The notes beneath the pieces were generated by a model. The model was not told the DNA's origin, searched no databases, and worked only from the letters and a program-made list of their open reading frames with translations. Both the position numbers and the translations under genes were made by a program. From contig JAADFT010000119.1 in assembly GCA_013152765.1 (NCBI GenBank), positions 1 to 6,519 on the forward strand: 6,519 bases of DNA, read 5' to 3'. Position 1 is the first letter of the stretch. Every line of letters starts with the position of its first letter. Shown here in pieces: positions 1 through 5,758 of the stretch. The DNA is from Calditrichota bacterium (GTDB taxonomy: Bacteria > Zhuqueibacterota > Zhuqueibacteria > Oleimicrobiales > Geothermoviventaceae).

Positions 1-119
1 TGATTCTGGAGGCTTTGAAGGAAGCCGGGGGCGTGCAAACGCGCGCCGCGGAACTGCTGGGCATGACGGAGCGCAACCTGCGCTACAAGTTGAAGAAGTA
101 CGGCATCAAGGCGACTTAG
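1..119 (+). CDS. Sigma-54-dependent response regulator (NtrC family), C-terminal end only
   Basis: This is the 3' end of a gene that begins left of the window. The reading frame starts at base 3 and closes at TAG 117-119, leaving 38 codons. The visible residues form a Fis-type helix-turn-helix: an alanine/leucine helix (AAELLGM), a turn, and a recognition helix reading TERNLRYKLKKYGI. That helix is characteristic of the DNA-binding end of NtrC-type activators, which recruit sigma-54 RNA polymerase through a central AAA+ domain. The receiver and AAA+ domains are outside the window, so the signal sensed and the partner kinase cannot be named. Another Fis-type regulator is possible but less likely given the KLKKYGI ending. 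It is separated from the next gene by 466 bp and is probably not cotranscribed with it. Confidence 0.85.
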   Translation, partial: ILEALKEAGGVQTRAAELLGMTERNLRYKLKKYGIKAT

Positions 120-148
120 GGAACGGGTTTCCCCTTCAGACGGGAATT

Positions 149-168
149 GGGACGCCCGGGGGCGTTCT
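149..168 (+). terminator. GC-rich hairpin after the regulator gene, possible terminator
   Basis: Bases 149-156 pair with 161-168 (8 bp including two G-T pairs) around the 4-base loop CGGG, starting 30 bases past the regulator stop codon. The position suits transcription termination, but no run of T follows, so it does not fit a classical intrinsic terminator. It may be only a 3'-end structure. Confidence 0.3.
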
Positions 169-247
169 CGACCCGGCCGGATTTGGGGAAGTGGGTTCAG
201 GTAACAGGTGTAACCGTTTGGGAAGGTGAGGCGCAGATCGCTTCGTA

Positions 248-310
248 CCCAAAGCCCGCTTGAGCGGGCGGTCTACCAAAGTGGCCCGGGATTGGATCCC
301 CGGGCGGAAT
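248..310. repeat. Double-hairpin repeat, copy A
   Basis: This 63-bp element matches copy B (469-533) in the same orientation. By hand alignment about 52 of 65 columns are identical, with two single-base gaps. It contains two adjacent palindromes. The first, at 254-269, pairs GCCCGCT with AGCGGGC. The second, at 285-304, pairs CCCGGGAT with ATCCCCGGG across the loop TGG with one bulged C. The form resembles REP-type or other small intergenic repeats. I do not recognise a named family. Confidence 0.75.
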
Positions 311-468
311 CCGTGCAAAAATCGCAAGACAAAGAACTTTCCGGGCGACGTTTGTTCTGGATGGGCTGTTCTTGCGAGAGTCCTCGGGAAATAGGGAGAT
401 GGAGGGGGATAAGGGGATGTTGAGTGATTTTGTTCAAGCTCTGCCCTGCAAGAATTGACTGCTTTTGG

Positions 469-533
469 CCCAAAGCCCGTTTCAACGGGCGGCTTCCCGA
501 ACGTAGCCCGGGGATTGGATCCCTGGGTGGGAT
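469..533. repeat. Double-hairpin repeat, copy B
   Basis: This is the second copy of the element at 248-310, starting 221 bp downstream in the same orientation. The first palindrome (475-490) pairs GCCCGTT with AACGGGC. Relative to copy A, one stem C-G pair has become T-A on both arms, so pairing is kept. The second palindrome (506-528) is longer than in copy A: ten pairs including two G-T pairs around the loop TGG, with no bulge. It ends about 50 bases before the acyltransferase start codon, so it could influence the operon's promoter or only be an intergenic repeat. Confidence 0.75.
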
Positions 534-548
534 CTGACATTTTGCTCG

Positions 549-577
549 TTGCGACTCTGCCCGCCTTTGCGTACATT
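549..577 (+). promoter_or_regulatory. Possible sigma-70-type promoter for the LPS operon
   Basis: TTGCGA at 549-554 (4 of 6 matches to TTGACA) lies exactly 17 bp before TACATT at 572-577 (4 of 6 matches to TATAAT). Transcription would then start near base 584, at or within a few bases of the ATG at 586. No Shine-Dalgarno sequence precedes that ATG, which fits a leaderless message. Partial matches like this occur by chance in such DNA, and promoter consensus in this organism is unknown. Confidence 0.3.
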
Positions 578-585
578 CCCGCTCG

Positions 586-1494
586 ATGGCAACTCTGCGA
601 GACAAAATTGAATACGGTCTGTTGCGCGGCCTGATCTGGCCGTTGCAGCGCCTCCCTTTGCGCCTTTCCGTGGCCATCGGAGCGGGCCTGGGCGGATTCT
701 TGTACCACCCCGTCGGGCTTCGGCGCGAGGTCACGCTCCAGAATCTGCGCACGGCGTTCCCGGACATGTCGGAAGAGGAACTCCAGCAGCTGGCACAACG
801 GGTGTACCGCAACTTCGGACGCATGCTGGCGGAATTCGTTCGTGAACCTCGACTCTCTCCCGAGTTTCTCGTTGAGCACGTCGAATTCGTGAACGAAGAT
901 GTTTTGCGCCAGGCAGTGGACGAGGGAAAAGGCGGCATCTTGGTTACGGGCCATTTTGGCAACTGGGAGTGGATGGCTGCTGCCTTGTGTGCGCGCGGCT
1001 ACGAAATGCAGCCGATCGTGGCAGAGCAGCGCAACCGACTGGTCGAGAAGCTCATCGACGACTTTCGTGCCGCTGCCGGGGTAAAAGTGATCAAATTCGG
1101 CGCGCCCTCGGTGCGACAGACCCTTAAGCTGCTGCGGAAGAACAAATTCGTGGGCATTCTGGTGGACCAGGATGCCGGGCGCAACGGTGAGTTTGTTCCT
1201 TTCTTCGGACGGCCAGCCTCGACGCCCAAAGGCCCCGCCGTTTTTCACCTCAAGACCGGTTCGCCACTCATCTTTCTTGCCTCGGTCAGGCTGGGGCCAG
1301 GGAGACACCGCGTCTACTGCGAGCGCCTCGAGGTGGAGACGGACGGGCAGGCTTCCGACGAGAACGTCCACACTGTCACCGCGGCAATCACATCGCGCCT
1401 GGAGCACTGGGTGCGTCGTTACCCGGACCACTGGTTCTGGATGCACCGCCGCTGGAAATCCTCGCACTGGGCCGAACAGGGAGCCCGGCGGTGA
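586..1494 (+). CDS. Lysophospholipid/lipid A acyltransferase, LpxL/HtrB family
   Basis: This 302-residue protein belongs to the family that adds a secondary acyl chain to lipid A precursors at the inner face of the cytoplasmic membrane. A hydrophobic N-terminal stretch (about residues 13-40) would anchor it. The catalytic dyad is visible as H123-x4-E128 within TGHFGNWEW. VDQD (193-196), a FGRPAST/KGPA segment after it, and the C-terminal WMHRRWK (285-291) are also typical. Length matches the usual 290-310. The ATG at 586 is the first possible start after an in-frame stop at 535, yet it has no clear ribosome-binding site. The gene heads the operon, and its stop overlaps the next start by 4 bp (GTGA). 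Family members differ in acyl chain and position (LpxL, LpxM, LpxP), so I assign no symbol. The heptosyltransferase neighbours support a lipid A role. Confidence 0.88.
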   Translation: MATLRDKIEYGLLRGLIWPLQRLPLRLSVAIGAGLGGFLYHPVGLRREVTLQNLRTAFPDMSEEELQQLAQRVYRNFGRMLAEFVREPRLSPEFLVEHVEFVNEDVLRQAVDEGKGGILVTGHFGNWEWMAAALCARGYEMQPIVAEQRNRLVEKLIDDFRAAAGVKVIKFGAPSVRQTLKLLRKNKFVGILVDQDAGRNGEFVPFFGRPASTPKGPAVFHLKTGSPLIFLASVRLGPGRHRVYCERLEVETDGQASDENVHTVTAAITSRLEHWVRRYPDHWFWMHRRWKSSHWAEQGARR

Positions 1495-2549
1495 GACGGC
1501 GTGGAACAGATCAGGTCCGGCGTGTGCTGATTGTCCAGACGGCCTACCTCGGCGACGTGATTCTGGCCACGCCGCTGATTCGGGCAGCCAAAACGTTGTG
1601 GCCCGAGGCGGAAGTCGATTTTCTCTGCATCCCTCAGACCGCTGGCCTCCTCGAAGGACATCCGCTTTTGAGTCGACTGTTTGTGCACGACAAGCGGCGC
1701 GCTTTGCGAGGCCTGGCGGATTTTCTTCCCACCGCCTTTGCTCTCCGTCAGCGCCACTACGACGTGGCTCTCGTGCCGCACCCCTCACTACGCAGCGCCC
1801 TGCTGGTTGCGTTCGCCGGTGCTGCTGTGCGAGTCGGTTTCGACCGCAACGCTGGTCGCTGGCTGTACACACACGTGGTGCCTTACGAGAAAGAAAAGCA
1901 CGAGGTGGAACGAAATCTACGGCTGCTGGATCCGTTCGGAGGGTTTCCGGGACCGGTCCGACCGGAGCTGTTTCCGTCCGAGCAAGACCGGTTGCGCGTG
2001 CAGCAGTTGCTGGAAGGCATGCCTGGGGATTTCGTGGCAGTTGCCCCTGGTTCTGTGTGGCCCACAAAACGGTGGTTGCCGGAAGGTTTTGCGCAGGTCT
2101 GCCGCTGGCTCGCAGAGCGGCACGATCTTGGCTGTGTTTTGATTGGTGGCGTCGATGACAGGGAGCTGGCTGAGCGGGTCGCAAAGCTGGCCGGTGGCGC
2201 TGCGGTGAGCCTTGCGGGGAAGTTGACGCCGCTGCAGTCAGCAGAGGTGGTGCGGCGCGCACGAGCGCTTGTGACCAACGACACAGCGCCGCTACACATG
2301 GCCTCGGCTGTCGGGACTCCAGTCGTGGCCATTTTCGGCCCAACGGTGCCCGAATTTGGATTCGGCCCGTACGCGGTGCCGAATCGAATTGCTCAGCTTG
2401 ACCTGTCCTGCAGACCCTGCGCCCCGCACGGCGGCAAACGCTGTCCACTTGGCACGTTCGCCTGCATGCGAGACCTGTCAGCGGAACGTGTGTACGATCT
2501 GGTCGTGCAACTCCTGGAGGAAGTGAAAACGGAACACGGACTGGCATGA
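1491..2549 (+). CDS. waaF: ADP-heptose:LPS heptosyltransferase II-like (GT9 family)
   Basis: This 352-residue GT9 enzyme would transfer a heptose from ADP-heptose to the LPS inner core on the cytoplasmic side of the inner membrane. The N-terminal Rossmann half carries YLGDVILATPLI, with D22 at the position of the catalytic Asp (Asp13 in E. coli WaaC). The C-terminal half carries PGSVWPTKRW (K193) and TNDTAPLH (D264), equivalent to the Lys and Asp that bind the sugar nucleotide in WaaC. Near the end four cysteines (307, 310, 318, 325) form CX2CX7CX6C. Length is close to the E. coli enzyme (about 348). It starts at GTG 1491 inside the previous stop and ends overlapping the next gene by ATGA. 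The match to subtype II rests on remembered family motifs. Acceptor specificity cannot be read from sequence. Confidence 0.85.
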   Translation: MRRRGTDQVRRVLIVQTAYLGDVILATPLIRAAKTLWPEAEVDFLCIPQTAGLLEGHPLLSRLFVHDKRRALRGLADFLPTAFALRQRHYDVALVPHPSLRSALLVAFAGAAVRVGFDRNAGRWLYTHVVPYEKEKHEVERNLRLLDPFGGFPGPVRPELFPSEQDRLRVQQLLEGMPGDFVAVAPGSVWPTKRWLPEGFAQVCRWLAERHDLGCVLIGGVDDRELAERVAKLAGGAAVSLAGKLTPLQSAEVVRRARALVTNDTAPLHMASAVGTPVVAIFGPTVPEFGFGPYAVPNRIAQLDLSCRPCAPHGGKRCPLGTFACMRDLSAERVYDLVVQLLEEVKTEHGLA

Positions 2550-3190
2550 GGAAGTTGAAGACGCCACAGTGGGAACGCCCCGATCCGGGCGTGGTGCGGG
2601 AAGCTGCAGCCGTGTTGCGCTCGGGCGGCGTGATCGTTTACCCAACCGAGACGCTGTACGGCCTCGGAGCCGACGCGAGAAATCCCGAGGCTGTTCACCG
2701 GGTGTTCGAAATCAAACAGAGGCCTCCGGACCGTGCTGTGACAGTGATCCTGGGTGGCGAGGACATGCTCGGCCAGGTGGTTTCCGCCGTGCCGGAGCTG
2801 GCGCGGAAGCTGGCGGAGGTCTTCTGGCCCGGACCGCTGACGCTGGTCTTACCGGCGCGCCGGGATTTGCCAGATCTGCTGCTTGCCGGCGGCAGCACGA
2901 TCGGAGTGCGTGTGCCGGGCGACTACCTGTGCCGGGCGCTGTCGCGAGAACTTGGTGGACCCATCACGGCCACCAGCGCAAACATCTCCGGAGGGCCGGA
3001 TTTGATCAACCCTGAGGAGATCGAGCGTGTGCTTGGCGACCGGGTGGATTTGTTGATCGATGCCGGACCGGCCCGCAGCCGTGTGCCGTCGACGGTGGCG
3101 CTGGTTACCGACACGGGCGTGCGCATCCTGCGGGAGGGACGAATTACGGCAGAGGAGCTGCGTAAGGTAGTGCCGGAGTTAGAAGGATGA
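2546..3190 (+). CDS. tsaC: Threonylcarbamoyl-AMP synthase, Sua5/YrdC/YwlC family
   Basis: TsaC makes threonylcarbamoyl-AMP from threonine, bicarbonate and ATP in the cytoplasm, the first step of the t6A modification at position 37 of ANN-decoding tRNAs. The 214 residues hold one YrdC-like domain: VYPTETLYGLG (31-41), the KQRP segment (57-60) for the conserved KxR motif, WPGPLT (94-99), TATSANISG (141-149) with the SxN motif, and PSTV (181-184). The extra C-terminal Sua5 domain of the long form (about 340 residues) is absent, so this is the short TsaC type. Its ATG overlaps the preceding stop by 4 bp, and its own stop overlaps the next start by 4 bp. A tRNA enzyme inside an LPS operon is unexpected. 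However, pairing with a low-molecular-weight phosphatase is known in Bacillus (ywlC near ywlE). Confidence 0.92.
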   Translation: MRKLKTPQWERPDPGVVREAAAVLRSGGVIVYPTETLYGLGADARNPEAVHRVFEIKQRPPDRAVTVILGGEDMLGQVVSAVPELARKLAEVFWPGPLTLVLPARRDLPDLLLAGGSTIGVRVPGDYLCRALSRELGGPITATSANISGGPDLINPEEIERVLGDRVDLLIDAGPARSRVPSTVALVTDTGVRILREGRITAEELRKVVPELEG

Positions 3191-3714
3191 GACGCGGTCG
3201 GTACGTTGTTGTCTTCGTGTGCACCGGAAATGTGTGCCGTAGCCCGATGGCTGAGGCCATTTTGAAAGCGAAACTTCCTGAGGATCTGCGGCGGCGGGTC
3301 ATCGTCCGGTCTGCGGGTACGCTCGGTCTCCGTGGTCAGCGGCCGACGCCTTTTGCGATTCAGGTCGCTCGCGAGCACGGGCTGGACGTTTCTCACCACA
3401 GGTCGCGCGGCCTGGACGAGAGGCTGGTTTCCGTAGCCGACCTGATCCTCGGCATGGCTCCGGAACACGTTTCCTGGGTGCGAAAGCGGTTCCCCGAAGC
3501 TGCCGACCGTGTGCATTTGCTGACGGCATTCGGCCGCGAGAGCGAGGATGCGGGCAACGACGGCATCGACGATCCAATCGGTTTCGGCCCCGAAACCTAC
3601 CGGCGCACGTTCGAACGGATCGAAAACGAAATCGAGCGCATCCTCCCGGTGCTTGTGGAGAAAATCAGGGCGGCTCTGGCGGCTGCCAGTGCTGAGAAGG
3701 TGGAAAAGGCGTGA
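3187..3714 (+). CDS. Low-molecular-weight protein-tyrosine-phosphatase family protein
   Basis: This 175-residue cytosolic protein has the low-molecular-weight phosphatase signature at its N terminus: VCTGNVCRSPMAE, with nucleophile C12 and R18 of the CX5R loop. The later general-acid motif is DDPIGFGPETY, with D129-P130. Such enzymes remove phosphate from phosphotyrosine, or from phosphoarginine in the YwlE branch. The loop residue that is Thr11 in B. subtilis YwlE, and favours phosphoarginine, is V16 here. That argues for tyrosine-type specificity. It is slightly long for the family (about 150) because of an Ala/Lys/Glu-rich tail after residue 155. It starts by a 4-bp ATGA overlap with tsaC and ends in a 4-bp GTGA overlap with the next gene. 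No tyrosine kinase is visible nearby, so the substrate is unknown. Confidence 0.87.
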   Translation: MRRGRYVVVFVCTGNVCRSPMAEAILKAKLPEDLRRRVIVRSAGTLGLRGQRPTPFAIQVAREHGLDVSHHRSRGLDERLVSVADLILGMAPEHVSWVRKRFPEAADRVHLLTAFGRESEDAGNDGIDDPIGFGPETYRRTFERIENEIERILPVLVEKIRAALAAASAEKVEKA

Positions 3715-4742
3715 AGGTGTTGCTGGTCCGCACGGACCGCCTCGGCGATGTGATCCTTTCGACGCCGGTGGCCACGCTGCTCAAGCTGGCTCACCCGGAA
3801 GCCGAGGTACACATGCTCGTGCGGCCGGGTGTGGCGCCACTGGTTCGGTTGCACGAGGACGTGGATCGTGTGGTGGAGCTTCCCGAGCCGGCAAGCACGG
3901 GGGCTCTGAGGCGGCTCTTTCGAGAGGAGGCCCCGGACGCGGTCGTTGTGTTGCACCCGAGTTTCAGGCTTGCGCTGGCGGCGTGGCTCGCCAAGATCCC
4001 GCGGCGAATCGGCACGCGCTACCGTGCGTACTCGTTCCTGTTCAACGAACCGGTGCCGGTGCACCGGAAGCGCTCGAGCAAACACGAGCTGGAGCTGAAC
4101 GTTGACACTGCTGCGCCGCTCGGTCTGGCCCGGATTGACGAGGCGAAGCCGCTGTTTCGCTTTCGCGTACCCGAGAAAGTGGAACGGAGAGTGGTGCGGC
4201 GTCTCGCCGAGCTTGGCGCTGACCCCCAGGCGCGCGGAATTGTGTTGCACCCGGGCAGTGGTGGTTCGGCCCGGGACTGGCCGGTTCAGCGCTTCGCCGA
4301 ATTGGCGCGACTTGTTCACCAGGCCGGACTGGGGCCGATCTGGGTGACCGGGACAGGGCCGGAAAAGGGCCTGGTGGATGAGCTAATTGAACGGAGCGGA
4401 GTGCCTCTGCTTCGGTTTGACGGGCAGTTGAGTCTCCCGGAGCTGGCAGCGCTCCTGAAGCGCGCCCGGGCGGTGGTGGCGAACAGCACAGGGCCGCTGC
4501 ATTTAGCCGTCGCGGTTGGTACACCAGTGGTTGGGCTTTACTGTCCGATTGGTCCCTGTCATCCCAGGCGCTGGGGACCCTACGGCAGACCAGAGGCCGT
4601 GCTCGTACCGCCCGTCCCGGAGTGCGACCGTTGCACGACGAGCTGCGTTCATTACGACTGCATGTTGAAGATTACTGCGGAGCAAGTTCTTGAGAAACTG
4701 GAAGACATTCTTGCCGATTCGAGTTCCGGGTTGCAGAGTTAG
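3711..4742 (+). CDS. GT9-family glycosyltransferase (heptosyltransferase-like), divergent
   Basis: This is a second GT9 protein of 343 residues, probably adding another sugar, perhaps heptose, to the LPS core. The N terminus reads RTDRLGDVILSTP, with D13 at the catalytic Asp position. The donor-binding half carries HPGSGGSARDWP (180-191) and ANSTGPLH (257-264). Compared with the WaaF-like neighbour, the sugar-nucleotide Lys position is R188 and the Asp position is S259. The four C-terminal cysteines (305, 308, 312, 317) form CX2CX3CX4C, spaced differently from the neighbour. The GTG start sits in the phosphatase stop. The end overlaps the DUF3108 reading frame by up to 53 bp. Variants of the S/A-R-x-W and N-S-T-G-P type occur in other GT9 proteins as I recall, so it is likely active, but donor and acceptor are open. 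Confidence 0.83.
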   Translation: MKVLLVRTDRLGDVILSTPVATLLKLAHPEAEVHMLVRPGVAPLVRLHEDVDRVVELPEPASTGALRRLFREEAPDAVVVLHPSFRLALAAWLAKIPRRIGTRYRAYSFLFNEPVPVHRKRSSKHELELNVDTAAPLGLARIDEAKPLFRFRVPEKVERRVVRRLAELGADPQARGIVLHPGSGGSARDWPVQRFAELARLVHQAGLGPIWVTGTGPEKGLVDELIERSGVPLLRFDGQLSLPELAALLKRARAVVANSTGPLHLAVAVGTPVVGLYCPIGPCHPRRWGPYGRPEAVLVPPVPECDRCTTSCVHYDCMLKITAEQVLEKLEDILADSSSGLQS

Positions 4743-5583
4743 CCTCGCCGCCGTGGCGATCTGGTTGGTCGCGGTGTTTTCTTGGTTGAGCGTGCCCTGG
4801 ACCGGGCTCTGGGCAGGGGAGAAACCCGCAACTCGCGACTCCGTTTCTACGGCGGAGGCCGAGCCGGAACACTTCTACTTTCGAAAACTGGAGCACATCC
4901 CCTTCGGCGTTGGCGAGGAGTTCGAGTACACGGTCAGGTACGGCGTGATCAAGGCCGGTTCGGCCAACATGCGCGTGGAGGAGCTGACGGAGACGCAAGG
5001 CAGACCGTGCCTGCACGTGATTTCGGAGGTCAAGACAGGGCGTTTCTTCAGCGCTTTTTTCAAAGTCCGTGACCGTGTGGAGTCCTGGATCGACGCCGAG
5101 GGGATCTACCCGTGGGAGTTTCGGAAGAAACTGCACGAAGGCGGCTACCGTGCCTCGCTGCACGCCATCTACGACCACAGGCGGGGTCTGGCCTACGTGG
5201 ACGGCGACACTGTGAAAATTCCACCGTTCGTGCAGGACGTGCTTTCGGTGTTCTACTTCATCCGCACGCAACCGCTTGCTTTGGGCGAGGCCATCGATTT
5301 CTACAGCCACGACAACAAGAAGGTTTTCCCGCTCGAGGCCAGAGTGGTTCGGGAAGAACGCATCAAGACCAGCGCGGGCCAGTTCGACACCTACCTGGTG
5401 GTCCCTCAGATGCGGAAGTCACGGGAGGGCGCTGGGCTGTTTCGGCCCAAAGGCGAAATGTGGATCTGGTTCAGCAAGGATCCGGCGCACATTCCGGTTT
5501 TGATCAAGAGCAAACTGAACTTTGGCAGCCTGACTCTTGAGCTGAAGAAAGTCAAGCGATCAGAGCGCCTCGTCAGACGATGA
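4690..5583 (+). CDS. Exported DUF3108 domain protein
   Basis: This is a 297-residue protein of unknown function. Residues 1-42 look like a signal peptide: basic n-region (R2, K5, R11, R16), hydrophobic core (about 18-40) and likely cleavage after A42. It should act in the periplasm or at the outer membrane. There is no lipobox. Residues 74-288 match my memory of DUF3108, with a GEEFEYTVRYG opening, FFKVRDRVESWID, FRKKLHEGGYRA, IPPFVQDVLSVFYFIR, the TSAGQFDTYLV turn and a closing MWIWFSKDPAHIPV. The chosen TTG at 4690 lies 7 bases after GGAG (4679-4682). TTG 4711, after GGAAGA, is an equal alternative that still gives a signal peptide. Either start lies inside the preceding glycosyltransferase gene. 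Position at the end of an LPS operon suggests an envelope role, but that is inference. Confidence 0.8.
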   Translation: MRNWKTFLPIRVPGCRVSLAAVAIWLVAVFSWLSVPWTGLWAGEKPATRDSVSTAEAEPEHFYFRKLEHIPFGVGEEFEYTVRYGVIKAGSANMRVEELTETQGRPCLHVISEVKTGRFFSAFFKVRDRVESWIDAEGIYPWEFRKKLHEGGYRASLHAIYDHRRGLAYVDGDTVKIPPFVQDVLSVFYFIRTQPLALGEAIDFYSHDNKKVFPLEARVVREERIKTSAGQFDTYLVVPQMRKSREGAGLFRPKGEMWIWFSKDPAHIPVLIKSKLNFGSLTLELKKVKRSERLVRR

Positions 5584-5610
5584 GCCGGGGCGGGTGATGC
5601 TTTTTTTTTT
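5569..5610 (+). terminator. Weak hairpin plus ten-T run, possible operon terminator
   Basis: CTCGTC (5569-5574) can pair with GATGAG (5579-5584) around AGAC, using one G-T pair. This overlaps the stop codon of the DUF3108 gene. An uninterrupted run of ten T follows at 5601-5610. The 16-base gap between stem and T run is too long for a standard intrinsic terminator, so the call is tentative. The T run is unusual in such GC-rich DNA. The rest of the gap to queF (5611-5741) shows only a short CGACG/CGTCG hairpin (5693-5707). Confidence 0.25.
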
Positions 5611-5741
5611 CGAAATCCCCGTAACGCAGGGCGGAAGCCGACCGGACCGCTCAAACTAACAGCACCTGAACACAGATTAGTGGCGTGGAGGACGACGTAA
5701 GCCGTCGCGCGGAGTTGTCCAGGGAAAAGTTTTGCAAGCAA

Positions 5742-5748
5742 AGGGAGG
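5742..5748 (+). promoter_or_regulatory. Ribosome-binding site that decides the queF start
   Basis: AGGGAGG is a near-consensus Shine-Dalgarno sequence ending 10 bases before GTG 5759. It lies inside the reading frame that would open at TTG 5732, so it argues against that longer start and for GTG 5759. ATG 5774 is a further in-frame alternative, but it is 25 bases away. Confidence 0.6.
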
Positions 5749-5758
5749 CGAAACGGCA

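Larger units (their letters stand above)
120..585. other. Non-coding intergenic region with hairpins and a duplicated repeat
   Basis: I see no convincing gene in this 466-bp stretch. It holds a GC-rich hairpin just after the regulator gene (149-168), two copies of a double-hairpin repeat (248-310 and 469-533), a nested inverted repeat between them (322-377), and a possible promoter at 549-577. A 65-codon open frame at 226-423 runs straight through the first repeat copy, has no recognisable domain and is not credible as a gene. Confidence 0.7.

Noticed and set aside
226..423. Small + strand open frame of 65 codons in the intergenic region
   Set aside because: It reads through repeat copy A, has no domain and is poor in typical coding features. 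The repeat explains this sequence better.
248..533. CRISPR array
   Set aside because: There are only two units, about 220 bp apart and about 80% identical, each with two internal palindromes. Array repeats would be shorter, nearly identical and regularly spaced by about 30-40 bp.
1172..2158. Open frame of 328 codons on the + strand across the acyltransferase and waaF
   Set aside because: It is a frame-shifted shadow of two well-supported genes. The product is Arg/Ser/Pro-rich and matches no family I know.
136..2547. Very long open frame (about 800 codons) on the minus strand
   Set aside because: It runs antisense across the intergenic repeats, the acyltransferase and waaF, which are in different frames. 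Its product is Arg/Pro/Ala-rich with no recognisable domain. Long antisense frames are expected opposite GC-rich genes, and both + strand genes have clear catalytic motifs.
5611..5758. preQ1 riboswitch upstream of queF-queC
   Set aside because: Queuosine genes are often so regulated, so I looked for the small preQ1-I aptamer (a short stem with a CUA/ACACC-type loop and an A-rich tail pairing back before the ribosome-binding site) and for a preQ1-II-like layout. Only a 5-bp CGACG/CGTCG hairpin at 5693-5707 is present, and no aptamer core matches.
5732..5758. Longer queF start at TTG 5732
   Set aside because: It would place the strong AGGGAGG ribosome-binding site inside the coding region. GTG 5759 is correctly spaced from that site and yields the usual compact N terminus.
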